Below, one piece after another: positions 12,279 through 21,376 of a stretch of DNA of 64,000 bases. The notes under the pieces are model-generated. The model searched no databases. It worked only from the letters and a program-made list of their open reading frames with translations, and was not told the origin of the DNA. The stretch spans positions 26,710 through 90,709 of the forward strand of contig CAJFNY010000065.1 of the NCBI GenBank assembly GCA_904395865.1, read 5' to 3'. The stretch's first letter is position 1. Each line of letters begins with the position of its first letter. This DNA comes from an uncultured Oscillospiraceae bacterium (GTDB lineage: Bacteria; Bacillota; Clostridia; Oscillospirales; Oscillospiraceae). The position numbers and the translations under genes were made by a program.

Positions 12279-14522
12279 GTGCGGAGGCTGGCTTGGTTTT
12301 CCGGAGGCTTCTGCGCCGCGGCGCTGGCCGCGGCGCTGGCGTGGCCTGCGGCCTGGATCCTGGCGGCAGCGGGCGCCGCCGCGGGGCTGTGCGCGCTGCT
12401 GCGCCGCAGCTGGCTGCCGCGGGCCGTGATCCTCTGCCTGGGCCTCTGCGCCGGATGCCTGTGGTGCGGCGTGTGGGCCGCCCGGCAGCTGCCGGCTCTG
12501 GCAGCGTGGGACGGCCGGACGGCGGCGCTGACCGTCGAGGCCTCCGGCTACAGCCGCGCCACGGCGTACGGCACCGCCACTGATGCGGTGCTGACCCTGG
12601 ACGGCCACCGCCACCGGGCCGTGGTGTACGGTGGGCCCGATGTGCAGCTCCGCCCCGGCGACCGGATCACCGGCACCATGGCCCTGGCGGCCACCGACGG
12701 CACCTGGGGCAGCGAAACCGTCTACCAGGCGTCCCGCGGCGTGGACTTCACGGCCTCTCTGGCGGCCGGCTGCACCGTGGAGCCGGCCGCGTCGGTGCCC
12801 CTGCGGTACGCGCCGGCCGTCCTGGCCCACCGGCTGGAGTCGGTGCTGCTGGAGCTGCTGCCGCCCGACGAGGGCGGCTACGCCGCGGCGCTGCTGACCG
12901 GCCGGCGGGACGGGATCTCCGACCGGCTGGACGGGCAGCTCCGCCGCTCCGGGACGCTCCACGTGGTGGCCGTCTCGGGCATGCACGTCTCGATCCTGAC
13001 GGCCGCCCTGCTCCTGCTGCTGGGGAACCGCCGGCGCCTGGGGGCGCTGGTGGCCCTGCCGCTGATCTGGTGCTTTTCGCTGGCCGTGGGCATGACGGCC
13101 TCGGTCGTCCGCGCGGCGGTGATGCAGACGGTGCTGCTGCTGGCGCCGATCCTCCGGCGGGAGAACGACCCGCCCACGTCGCTGCTGGCGGCCCTGATGG
13201 TGCTGGTGCTGCCGAATCCGCGGGCCGTGCTGGACGTGGGGCTGCAGCTGTCGTTCGCGTCGGCGGCGGGGCTGCTGCTGTTCTCCCGGCGGTGCTACGG
13301 CGCCCTCTGCGCGCCGCGGCCGGTCCGGCGGCTGCTGAAAAGCCCGGCGGGGCTCGTGCTCCGGCCGGTGCTGGCCGGCGTCGCCGCCTCCGTGGCCGTG
13401 CTGCCGCTGACGATGCCGCTGAACCTGCTGTATTTCGACGCCTGCTCCCTGGCTGCGCCTCTGAGCAGCGCTCTGATCGTGCCGCTGATCCCGGCGGCCT
13501 TCGTGCTGACGGTGGCCACGGCCGCTCTGGGCCTGGGCTGGCTCCCGGCGGCGGCCGTCCTGGCCGTGCCGCTGCAATGGCTGCTGGCGCTGCTGATCGG
13601 GCTGACCCGGTGGATTGCCGGGCTGCCCTTCGCATCCCTCTCCGCCGGCAGCGGCTACCAGCTGGCCTTCCTGGCCGGGGTGTACGGCATCCTGCTGGCG
13701 GTGCTGCTGGCCCGAAAACCGCTGCGCCCGGCCGTGCCCGCCGGCTGCGCCGTCAGCCTGTTCTGCCTCTGCCTGCTGCTGAGCTCGCTGGAACTGGACG
13801 CGGCGCAGCTGTCGGTGACAGTCCTGGACGTGGGTCAGGGCCAGTGCATCTACGCCGAGTCCAAGGGCGCCTCAGCCGTGTACGACTGCGGCGGCGACGG
13901 CGACCCGGCCGGGACGGCCTTCCAGTTCCTCCAGGACCGGGGCCGCTTCTCCGTGGACTTTCTGGTGGTCAGCCACTACGACGCCGACCACGCCGGCGGC
14001 GTGGCCGAGCTGCTGCGCCTGGTGGAGGTGGGCGCAGTCTACCTGCCGGCGACGCCCGACGAGGCCGGCCGTCAGGCCGAGATCCTGGCGGCCGCCGCCG
14101 AAACCGGGACGGCCGCCGTTTTCCTCACTGCCGACACGGCGCTGCCCTTCGGCGCGGCCGCCGTGACGCTGCTGGCACCGGTGCGCCCGACGGACGGCAA
14201 CGACGGCAGCGTCGCGGCCCTCTGGCAGTCGGCCGGCTTCGACGTACTGCTGACCGGCGACCTGAGCGCGGAGGCGGAGGAAGCGCTGCTGGCCGCCCAT
14301 CCCATGGCGGCCGTGGAGGTCCTGGTGGCCGGCCACCACGGCGCCGCGTCCACCACCGGCCCGGCGCTGCTGGCGGCGCTGGAGCCGGAGACCGTGCTGA
14401 TCTCCGTGGGCGCCGGCAACGGGTACGGCCATCCGGCGCCGGAGACCCTGGCCCGCCTGGCCGAGGCCGGCGCGGCCGTCTACCGCACGGACCAGTGCGG
14501 CAACATCACCGTCAGGAGGTGA
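12279..14522 (+). CDS. comEC: ComEC/Rec2 DNA-internalization competence protein
   Basis: GTG start; VVAVSGMHVSIL competence domain; MBL-like C-terminus (VLDVGQGQCIY...SHYDADHAGG). Confidence 0.9.
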   Translation: MRRLAWFSGGFCAAALAAALAWPAAWILAAAGAAAGLCALLRRSWLPRAVILCLGLCAGCLWCGVWAARQLPALAAWDGRTAALTVEASGYSRATAYGTATDAVLTLDGHRHRAVVYGGPDVQLRPGDRITGTMALAATDGTWGSETVYQASRGVDFTASLAAGCTVEPAASVPLRYAPAVLAHRLESVLLELLPPDEGGYAAALLTGRRDGISDRLDGQLRRSGTLHVVAVSGMHVSILTAALLLLLGNRRRLGALVALPLIWCFSLAVGMTASVVRAAVMQTVLLLAPILRRENDPPTSLLAALMVLVLPNPRAVLDVGLQLSFASAAGLLLFSRRCYGALCAPRPVRRLLKSPAGLVLRPVLAGVAASVAVLPLTMPLNLLYFDACSLAAPLSSALIVPLIPAAFVLTVATAALGLGWLPAAAVLAVPLQWLLALLIGLTRWIAGLPFASLSAGSGYQLAFLAGVYGILLAVLLARKPLRPAVPAGCAVSLFCLCLLLSSLELDAAQLSVTVLDVGQGQCIYAESKGASAVYDCGGDGDPAGTAFQFLQDRGRFSVDFLVVSHYDADHAGGVAELLRLVEVGAVYLPATPDEAGRQAEILAAAAETGTAAVFLTADTALPFGAAAVTLLAPVRPTDGNDGSVAALWQSAGFDVLLTGDLSAEAEEALLAAHPMAAVEVLVAGHHGAASTTGPALLAALEPETVLISVGAGNGYGHPAPETLARLAEAGAAVYRTDQCGNITVRR

Positions 14523-14526
14523 GCCC

Positions 14527-15570
14527 TTGGCGCGGAAAGCTCCGGCCGCCAATGCGGCGTATCAACAACTGAAATCCGACCTGAAGGCCGGCACCCTCGG
14601 CTCGTGCTACATTCTCTACGGCGAGGAGGCGTACCTGCGGGAGTACTACCTGGACCGCATGCGCAAAAAGCTCCTGGACGGGCCGGCCGAGGCGTTCAAC
14701 TACCACCGCTTCCGCCGGGAGGACCTGGACTGGGACGCGGTGGCCGAGGCGGTGGAGGCCATGCCCATGCTGGCCGAGCGCACCGTGGTGGAGGTGGACG
14801 ACGTGGACCTGTACCGGGAGCCGGAGGCCGCCCGGGAGAAGCTCATCGCCATCCTGGACGACCTCCCGGACTACTGCTGCCTGATCTTCGTCTACGACAC
14901 GGTGGACTTTACCCAGGACAAGCGGCTGAAGAAGCTCCACAAGGCCCTGGAGCGGGCCCAGTGCGTGGAGTTCCGCCGCCAGAGCGGCGCGGAGCTCCGG
15001 GCGTGGATCCAGCGCCAGGCCCAGCGGGGCGGCAAGACCATGGACAACGCCGTGGCCGACCATCTGGCCTTTCTGACCGACGGCTCCCTGAGCAGCCTCT
15101 CCTCGGAGGTGCAGAAGCTGACGGCCTACGCCGCCGGCCCGGCCATCACCCGCCAGGACGTGGACGCCGTGGTGGAGCCGACCCTGACGGCCGTCAGCTT
15201 CGACATCTCCAACGCCCTGGCCGACGGCGACTACGACCGGGCCCTGGCCAAGCTCCGGGACCTGCTGGCCATGCAGCAGGACGAGACGCTGCTGCTGGGT
15301 GCCATCTCGGCTCAGATGCGGCGGCTGCTGTACGCCCGGATCCTCGGCGAGCACGGCAAGGGCGCCGACCAGCTGGCGTCCCTCTGCGGCATGAGCGAGT
15401 ACGGCGCGCGCCTGACCGTCTCGGCCGCCCGGCGGCTGCCGACGGAGCGGTGCGCCCGGGCCGTCACGGCCTGCCTGGAGGCCGACCGGCAGCTGAAGAC
15501 GTCCGCCGGCGACGGGCCGCGGATCCTGGAGCTGCTGCTGGTGCGCCTGGCCCAGGAGGCGGAGCCGTGA
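14527..15570 (+). CDS. holA: DNA polymerase III subunit delta
   Basis: TTG start after AGGAGGTGAG; YILYGEEAYLREYYLDRMRKKLL... HolA family. Confidence 0.88.
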   Translation: MARKAPAANAAYQQLKSDLKAGTLGSCYILYGEEAYLREYYLDRMRKKLLDGPAEAFNYHRFRREDLDWDAVAEAVEAMPMLAERTVVEVDDVDLYREPEAAREKLIAILDDLPDYCCLIFVYDTVDFTQDKRLKKLHKALERAQCVEFRRQSGAELRAWIQRQAQRGGKTMDNAVADHLAFLTDGSLSSLSSEVQKLTAYAAGPAITRQDVDAVVEPTLTAVSFDISNALADGDYDRALAKLRDLLAMQQDETLLLGAISAQMRRLLYARILGEHGKGADQLASLCGMSEYGARLTVSAARRLPTERCARAVTACLEADRQLKTSAGDGPRILELLLVRLAQEAEP

Positions 15571-16166
15571 TCCGCGTCCGCCAGGCCATCGTCGTGGAGG
15601 GGCGGTACGACCGGAACACCCTGCGCCAGCTGGTGGACGCGCCGATCTTCGAGACCGGCGGCTTCCGCGTCCTCAAGGACCGGGAGCTGCTGGCCCTGCT
15701 GCGGCGGGCCGCCGAGCGCCGGGGGCTCATCATCCTCACCGACTCCGACGGCGCCGGCTTCGTGATCCGCAGCTTCCTCAGGGGCGCCCTGCCCAGGGAC
15801 CGGGTGCTCCACGCCTACATCCCCGACGTCTACGGCAAGGAGCGCCGCAAGCGCGCCCCGGGCAAGGAGGGGAAGGTGGGCGTGGAGGGCATGCCGCCCC
15901 AGGTGCTGCTGGAGGCCCTGCGGGCTGCCGGCGCCGACATCGAGGGGGAGGACGACGGCCGCCCGGCCGGCGAGCTCCTGACGAAGGCCGACCTGTTCGA
16001 CCTGGGCCTCTCGGGCCGGCCCGACAGCGCCGCCCGCCGAAAGGCCCTTCAGGCGCGGCTGCGCCTGCCGGAGCACCTGAGTGCCAACGCGCTGCTGGAG
16101 GCGCTGAACCTGCTGTTCACCCGCAGGGAATTTTTCGCGTATTACGAAGGAGAAACCGATGATTGA
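15567..16166 (+). CDS. RNase M5-like TOPRIM protein
   Basis: AIVVEGRYDRNTLRQLV...LIILTDSDGAGFVIRSFL TOPRIM motifs; overlaps holA stop. Confidence 0.8.
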   Translation: MIRVRQAIVVEGRYDRNTLRQLVDAPIFETGGFRVLKDRELLALLRRAAERRGLIILTDSDGAGFVIRSFLRGALPRDRVLHAYIPDVYGKERRKRAPGKEGKVGVEGMPPQVLLEALRAAGADIEGEDDGRPAGELLTKADLFDLGLSGRPDSAARRKALQARLRLPEHLSANALLEALNLLFTRREFFAYYEGETDD

Positions 16167-18051
16167 TATATCCGTGAAGGATCTGGTCAAGTCGTACGAC
16201 GTGGATGAAAACCTGCTGGACGGCCTGACCTTCGACGTCAACGAGGGGGAGCGGGTGGCGATCCTCGGCCGCAACGGCGCCGGAAAGACGACGCTGTTCA
16301 GGATCCTCACCGGGGAGATCGGCTACGACAGCGGCGAGATCCGCATCGCCGCCGGCCGGCGGATGGGGCTGATCTCCCAGATCCCCAACTACCCGGAAGC
16401 GTACACCGTGGAGGACGTGCTGCGCACGGCCTTCCGGGAGCTGGAGGCCCTGCGGCGGAAGCTGCAGGCCCTGGAGGCGCAGATGACCGGCGACGATTCG
16501 CCGGCCCTGCTGCGGCAGTACGACGAGCTGTCGGCCCGCTTCGCCGCCGGCGGCGGATATGAGACCGACGTGGAGACGGACAAGACGTGCAACGGCCTGG
16601 GCATTCCGGCCGACATGCGGGCCCGCCGGTTCTCCGAGCTGTCCGGCGGCGAAAAGACCCGGGTCAACCTGGCCCGGCTGCTGCTGGAAAAGACGGACAT
16701 CCTGCTGCTGGACGAGCCCACCAACCACCTGGACCTGAAGAGCGTCGAGTGGCTGGAGGCGTACCTGCTGCGGTTCAAGGGGACGGTGCTGACCATCTCC
16801 CACGACCGGTACTTCCTGGACCGGGTGGTCCAGCGGGTCATTGAGCTGCGGGGCGGGAAGGCCGAGTTCTACAGCGGGAACTACTCGTTCTACGTCCAGG
16901 AGAAGGAGGCCCGCTACCAGCTTCAGCTGCGCCAGTACGAGCAGGAGCAGGCGAAGCTGAAGCAGCTGGGGTACACCCTGGAGCGCATGAAGGGCTGGGG
17001 CATCAACAACCGCACCCTCTACCGCCGGGCCATGTCCATCCAGCACCGGATGGAGCGCATCGAAAAGACGGAGCGGCCGACGAAGGAACGCACCCTCTCG
17101 GTGCGCTTCGCCGAGAAGGAATTCCACGGGGACGAGGTGCTGTCCATCCGCGGCCTCTCCAAGAAGTTCGGCGACCGGACGCTGTTCTCCGACGTGGAGC
17201 TGCTGGTGGAGGGCGGCCAGCGCATCGCCTTCCTGGGGGACAACGGCACCGGCAAGTCCACGTTCCTGAAAATCCTCCTGGGGGAGGAGGCGCCCACCGC
17301 CGGCCGGCTGCGGTTCGGCCCGTCGGTGCGGACGGCGTACCTGCCCCAGATCATCCGCTTCGCCCACCCGGAGCGCAGCCTGCTGGACACGATGCTCTAC
17401 GAGAAGAACTGCTCCACCCAGGAGGCCCGGGACCGGCTGGGCGCGTTCCTGTTCCAGGGGGAGGACGTGTTCAAGCCCGTGGCCAGCCTGTCCGGCGGTG
17501 AGCAGTCCCGGCTGCGGCTGTGCATGCTCATGGACGAGAAGATCAACTTCCTGATCCTCGACGAGCCCACGAACCATCTGGACATCGCCTCCCGGGAGTG
17601 GATCGAGGCGGCCCTGGACGATTACGAGGGCACGCTGCTCTTCGTCTCCCACGACCGGTACTTCGTCGACCGGTTTGCCACCCGCGTCTGGGAGCTGCGG
17701 GAGGAGAAGATCTTCGACTACCCCTTCGGCTACGAGAAGTACCGGGCCATCCGGGAGCGGGAGCTGCAGCAGGCCCCGCCGCCCGCCGCCCCGGTGAAGG
17801 AGAAGAAGCCGCCCCGGGTCAGGACGCCCGGCGGCACCAAGGAGCTGGAGAAGCAGGTGGCCCGCCTGGAGCGGGAGATTGAGAAGCAGGAGGCCGCCGT
17901 GGCCGCCTGCGACGAGGCCATCGCCGCCTCCGCCAGCGACTATCAGGCCCTGGCCGCGGCCATGGCCGAGAAGGAGCAGGCCGAGGCCGTCCTGGCCGAC
18001 CTGTACGGCCGGTGGGAGGCCGCGTCGGAGGAACTGGAGGCCCGGTCGTGA
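16159..18051 (+). CDS. ABC-F family ATP-binding protein
   Basis: Two ABC domains (GRNGAGKTT, GDNGTGKST; two LSGGE signatures), C-terminal coiled coil. Confidence 0.93.
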   Translation: MIDISVKDLVKSYDVDENLLDGLTFDVNEGERVAILGRNGAGKTTLFRILTGEIGYDSGEIRIAAGRRMGLISQIPNYPEAYTVEDVLRTAFRELEALRRKLQALEAQMTGDDSPALLRQYDELSARFAAGGGYETDVETDKTCNGLGIPADMRARRFSELSGGEKTRVNLARLLLEKTDILLLDEPTNHLDLKSVEWLEAYLLRFKGTVLTISHDRYFLDRVVQRVIELRGGKAEFYSGNYSFYVQEKEARYQLQLRQYEQEQAKLKQLGYTLERMKGWGINNRTLYRRAMSIQHRMERIEKTERPTKERTLSVRFAEKEFHGDEVLSIRGLSKKFGDRTLFSDVELLVEGGQRIAFLGDNGTGKSTFLKILLGEEAPTAGRLRFGPSVRTAYLPQIIRFAHPERSLLDTMLYEKNCSTQEARDRLGAFLFQGEDVFKPVASLSGGEQSRLRLCMLMDEKINFLILDEPTNHLDIASREWIEAALDDYEGTLLFVSHDRYFVDRFATRVWELREEKIFDYPFGYEKYRAIRERELQQAPPPAAPVKEKKPPRVRTPGGTKELEKQVARLEREIEKQEAAVAACDEAIAASASDYQALAAAMAEKEQAEAVLADLYGRWEAASEELEARS

Positions 18052-18791
18052 GGGGGCGGCTGTGGGCCGGCGCGGCGCTGCTGGCCGTGGGCCTGGCCGT
18101 CAGCCTTCTGCCGTGGGACACGCTGTTCTCCGGCCTGACACTGATGGGCTTCGGCGTCCTCTGCCTGGCGGACCGGTTTTTCGAGAAGCACGGATGGAAA
18201 CGGGGGTGGCGGAGGTTGACGTGGGGCATCGGCATCGCCGTGTTCGTGCTCCTGGCGGGCGGCATGACGCTGGTGGGCCTGGGCGGCCGCAGCCAGTGGG
18301 ACGCGGCGCGCCAGTCGGAGTACGCCGTCGTCCTGGGCGCCCAGATCCGCGGCGACGACCCGTCGCCCACCCTGGCCCGCCGCCTGGAGGTGGGGCTGCA
18401 GTACCTGCAGGAGAACGCCGGCGGCATCCTGATCGTCTCCGGCGGCCAGGGGCCCGACGAGGACCGGACCGAGGCGTCGGTCATGTACGACTATCTGGAA
18501 GCCCGGGGCGCCGACATGACCCGGGTGTACCGGGAGGAGGACTCCCACAACACCCGCCAGAACCTGGAGAACTCCGCGGCCCTGGCCGCCTCCCTGGGGA
18601 TTGACCCGTCGTCGCCGACGATCATCTCCAGCGAGTACCACCTCTGCCGCGCCAAATACATCGCGTCCACCCTGGGGCTGACGCCGTCGGCTCTGGGCAG
18701 CGAGACGACGCCGTGGCTTCTGAAGGCCAACTATCTGCTGCGGGAGGTCTTTGCCTTCGTCAAGGCCTGGGCCGTGGCCGGCCGGCTGTGA
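18048..18791 (+). CDS. YdcF family (DUF218) membrane protein
   Basis: VVLGAQIRGDDPSPTLARRLEVGLQYL...IIVSGGQG; GTG start overlapping upstream stop. Confidence 0.85.
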   Translation: MRGRLWAGAALLAVGLAVSLLPWDTLFSGLTLMGFGVLCLADRFFEKHGWKRGWRRLTWGIGIAVFVLLAGGMTLVGLGGRSQWDAARQSEYAVVLGAQIRGDDPSPTLARRLEVGLQYLQENAGGILIVSGGQGPDEDRTEASVMYDYLEARGADMTRVYREEDSHNTRQNLENSAALAASLGIDPSSPTIISSEYHLCRAKYIASTLGLTPSALGSETTPWLLKANYLLREVFAFVKAWAVAGRL

Positions 18792-18800
18792 GCGGCGGCG

Positions 18801-19346
18801 CTACACGTCCAGGTCGGACGGATACCGGTCGTCGATGAGCGTGTAGGGGAGGCCGTGCCTGCGGCACATGTCCAGGAAGTGCGCGTTGTCCGCCAGCACG
18901 GCCTCCAGCGTGCACGCCGTGTCGTCCAGGCGCCGTTCGATGACGTTGGCGTACCGCCGGATGTCGGAGAAGTGCTCCAGAACGTAGCGCCGGCTCATGA
19001 CGAGGCAGCGGTAGCGGATCTCCCGGCGCTCCGCCTCCGAGAAGTCCTGCTGCCAGGAGAACGGGATGTAGCAGCCCTCCACCACCAGGTGCTGCCGGTT
19101 CTCCAGGGCCGTCCGGACGATCTCCCGCGCGATCGGCCAGAGGTACGCCTCCAGCGCCCGGTCGTCCTCGGGCGTCAGCGCGGTGTTCCCGCTCCGGATC
19201 AGCCCCATTTTCAACAGGTCCAGGGACAGGTACGGGTAGCCGTACCGCTCCAGAAGCCGCTGCGCCAGCAGCGTTTTGCCGGTGTGCGACGCGCCCGTCA
19301 GCAGGATAATCAAAGGGATCCCATCCTTTCCGTTTTCTGCTGCCAT
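18801..19346 (-). CDS. P-loop kinase/AAA family ATPase (start uncertain; TTG at 19313 has a better RBS)
   Basis: Walker A GASHTGKT; IVRTALENRQHLVVEGCYIPFSW. Confidence 0.7.
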   Translation of the reverse strand: MAAENGKDGIPLIILLTGASHTGKTLLAQRLLERYGYPYLSLDLLKMGLIRSGNTALTPEDDRALEAYLWPIAREIVRTALENRQHLVVEGCYIPFSWQQDFSEAERREIRYRCLVMSRRYVLEHFSDIRRYANVIERRLDDTACTLEAVLADNAHFLDMCRRHGLPYTLIDDRYPSDLDV

Positions 19347-19390
19347 GATACCACGGGCCGCGGCGGAACGCCAGCCCCGGCCGGCGTATC

Positions 19391-19419
19391 TTGACTTTCC
19401 GCCCCGGGCAGACTACAAT
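19391..19419 (+). promoter_or_regulatory. Sigma-A promoter of mrp-like gene
   Basis: TTGACT-N17-TACAAT. Confidence 0.7.
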
Positions 19420-19468
19420 AGTTACAATGACTATTCTGCGCCACCGGCGCAAAAGGAGCGCAAGCATC

Positions 19469-20296
19469 ATGAGTGAATCGTGCAACGGCAACTGCTCGTC
19501 CTGCGGCAGCGCCGACTGCGGCAGCCGCACCCAGGAGAGCCTGCTGGCCGCGGCCAACCCCAAGTCCAGCGTCCGGAAGGTCGTGGCCGTCGTCTCCGGC
19601 AAGGGCGGCGTGGGCAAGTCCACGGTGACGTCCCTGCTGGCCACGGCCCTGAGCCGCCGCGGCCGCCGCGCCGCCATCCTGGACGCCGACATCACCGGCC
19701 CGTCCATCCCCAAGGCCTTCGGCGTCACCGAGTGCCGCGAGGCCACCGAAGACGGCATCGTCCCGGCCATCAGCGACGGCGGCGTCCAGATCATGTCCAT
19801 CAACCTGCTGCTGGACGACGAGACGTCCCCGGTCCTCTGGCGCGGCCCCATCCTGGCCGGCGCCGTCAAGCAGTTCTGGACGGACGTCATCTGGGAGGAC
19901 GTGGACTGCCTGTTCGTCGACATGCCCCCCGGAACGGGCGACGTGCCGCTGACCGTGTTCCAGTCCCTGCCCATCGACGGCGTCATCGTCGTGGCCACGC
20001 CCCAGGATCTCGTCTCCATGATCGTGGCCAAGGCCGTGAACATGGCGAAGATGATGAACGTCCCGGTGCTGGGCTTCGTGGAGAACTACAGCTACTACGA
20101 GTGCCCCGACTGCGGGAAGCGGGTGGAGCTGTTCGGCAGGAGCCATCTGGATGAGCTGGCCATGGAGACGGGCATTCCGATCCTGGCCCGGCTGCCCATC
20201 GACCCGGCCGTGGCGGCCCTGGTGGACCAGGGGCGGATCGAGGAGGCCGACGTGCCCGCCCTGACTCCGGCGGTGGACCGGGTGGAGAAGCTGTAA
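19469..20296 (+). CDS. Mrp/NBP35 family iron-sulfur carrier ATPase
   Basis: GKGGVGKSTVTSLLA, DADITGPSIPKAF, CPDCGK; Cys-rich N-terminus CNGNCSSCGSADCG. Confidence 0.93.
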   Translation: MSESCNGNCSSCGSADCGSRTQESLLAAANPKSSVRKVVAVVSGKGGVGKSTVTSLLATALSRRGRRAAILDADITGPSIPKAFGVTECREATEDGIVPAISDGGVQIMSINLLLDDETSPVLWRGPILAGAVKQFWTDVIWEDVDCLFVDMPPGTGDVPLTVFQSLPIDGVIVVATPQDLVSMIVAKAVNMAKMMNVPVLGFVENYSYYECPDCGKRVELFGRSHLDELAMETGIPILARLPIDPAVAALVDQGRIEEADVPALTPAVDRVEKL

Positions 20297-20301
20297 TACC
20301 G

Positions 20302-20340
20302 GATCCCCGACGGCGTTCCGCTGCCGGGGATCGTTTTCTC
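20302..20340 (+). terminator. Intrinsic terminator
   Basis: GATCCCCG...CGGGGATC then GTTTTC. Confidence 0.6.
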
Positions 20341-20356
20341 TGGCGGTCCGGTGGAA

Positions 20357-20390
20357 TTTTACGGAAATTTTACAGAGAAATCCGTAGTAT
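20357..20390 (+). promoter_or_regulatory. Putative Pho-box-like promoter of ppx-ppk
   Basis: TTTTACG-N4-TTTTACA direct repeat (11-bp period), TAGTAT 10 bp downstream. Confidence 0.4.
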
Positions 20391-20473
20391 CCTGCCGAAA
20401 TCTGTAGTATGATATCATAAGAGGATTCTGCCACCGCATCGGGCGGTGCGAGAAAGAGGGAAGTGCGTACTTT

Positions 20474-21376
20474 GTGAAATGCGCAGTCATTGACATCGGC
20501 TCCAACTCCATGCGCCTGTCGGCCTACGACGCGGACGCGGATTCGTTCCGCGTCCTGTTCAGGGAGAAGGTTATGGCCGGCCTGGCCGGCTACGTGGACA
20601 ACGGCCGGCTCAACTATGAGGGCATCGCCTGCGCCTGCGCCGGGCTGCAGAAGTTCCGCTGCCTGCTGGACCTGCTGCAGATCGACCGGGTCTCCGTGTT
20701 CGCCACGGCGTCGCTGCGGAACGTGGCCAACACCGAGCAGGCCGTCCGGGAGATCGAGGCGGCCACGGGCTTCGCCGTGGAGGTGATCTCCGGCGAGGAG
20801 GAGGCCCTGCTGGGCTACCGCGGCGCCATGCGGGAGCTCTCCATGACCGAGGGCGTGTTCGTGGACATCGGCGGCGCCAGCACCGAGGTAGCCGCCTTCC
20901 GGGACGGGCAGCTGCTCCGCGCCCGGAGCTACCCGGTGGGCTCGCTGAAGCTCTACCGCGAGTGTGTCCGGAAGATCCTGCCCGGCCGCGGCGGCCTGGA
21001 GCGGATCGCCCGGCGGCTGCGGGAGGAGCTGCCGGCCGACGTGCCGGCCCCGGCCCCCGGCGGCCGCCTGGCCTGCGTCGGCGGGACGGCCCGGGCGGCG
21101 CTGCGGTTCGCCCGGAAGGTCTACGGCCTGCCCGAGAGCTGCCATGCCTTTTCCGCCCTGCAGCTGGAGACGCTGTGCGACGCCCTGTGCAGGTGCGACC
21201 GGGCCGCCATCGACCTGCTGCTCAAGACGGAGCCGGAGCGGATCCACACGGCGATCCCCGGCATGCTGATCCTGCGCTGCCTGGTCCGCCGCTTCGACGC
21301 GGCGGAGCTGGTGGTCAGTCAATACGGAGTGAGGGAGGGATACCTGTGTCAGCGGATTCTGACAAGTCTGTCGTGA
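20474..21376 (+). CDS. ppx: Ppx/GppA family exopolyphosphatase
   Basis: VIDIGSNSMRLSAYD...EEALLGYRGA...FVDIGGASTEV. Confidence 0.88.
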   Translation: MKCAVIDIGSNSMRLSAYDADADSFRVLFREKVMAGLAGYVDNGRLNYEGIACACAGLQKFRCLLDLLQIDRVSVFATASLRNVANTEQAVREIEAATGFAVEVISGEEEALLGYRGAMRELSMTEGVFVDIGGASTEVAAFRDGQLLRARSYPVGSLKLYRECVRKILPGRGGLERIARRLREELPADVPAPAPGGRLACVGGTARAALRFARKVYGLPESCHAFSALQLETLCDALCRCDRAAIDLLLKTEPERIHTAIPGMLILRCLVRRFDAAELVVSQYGVREGYLCQRILTSLS

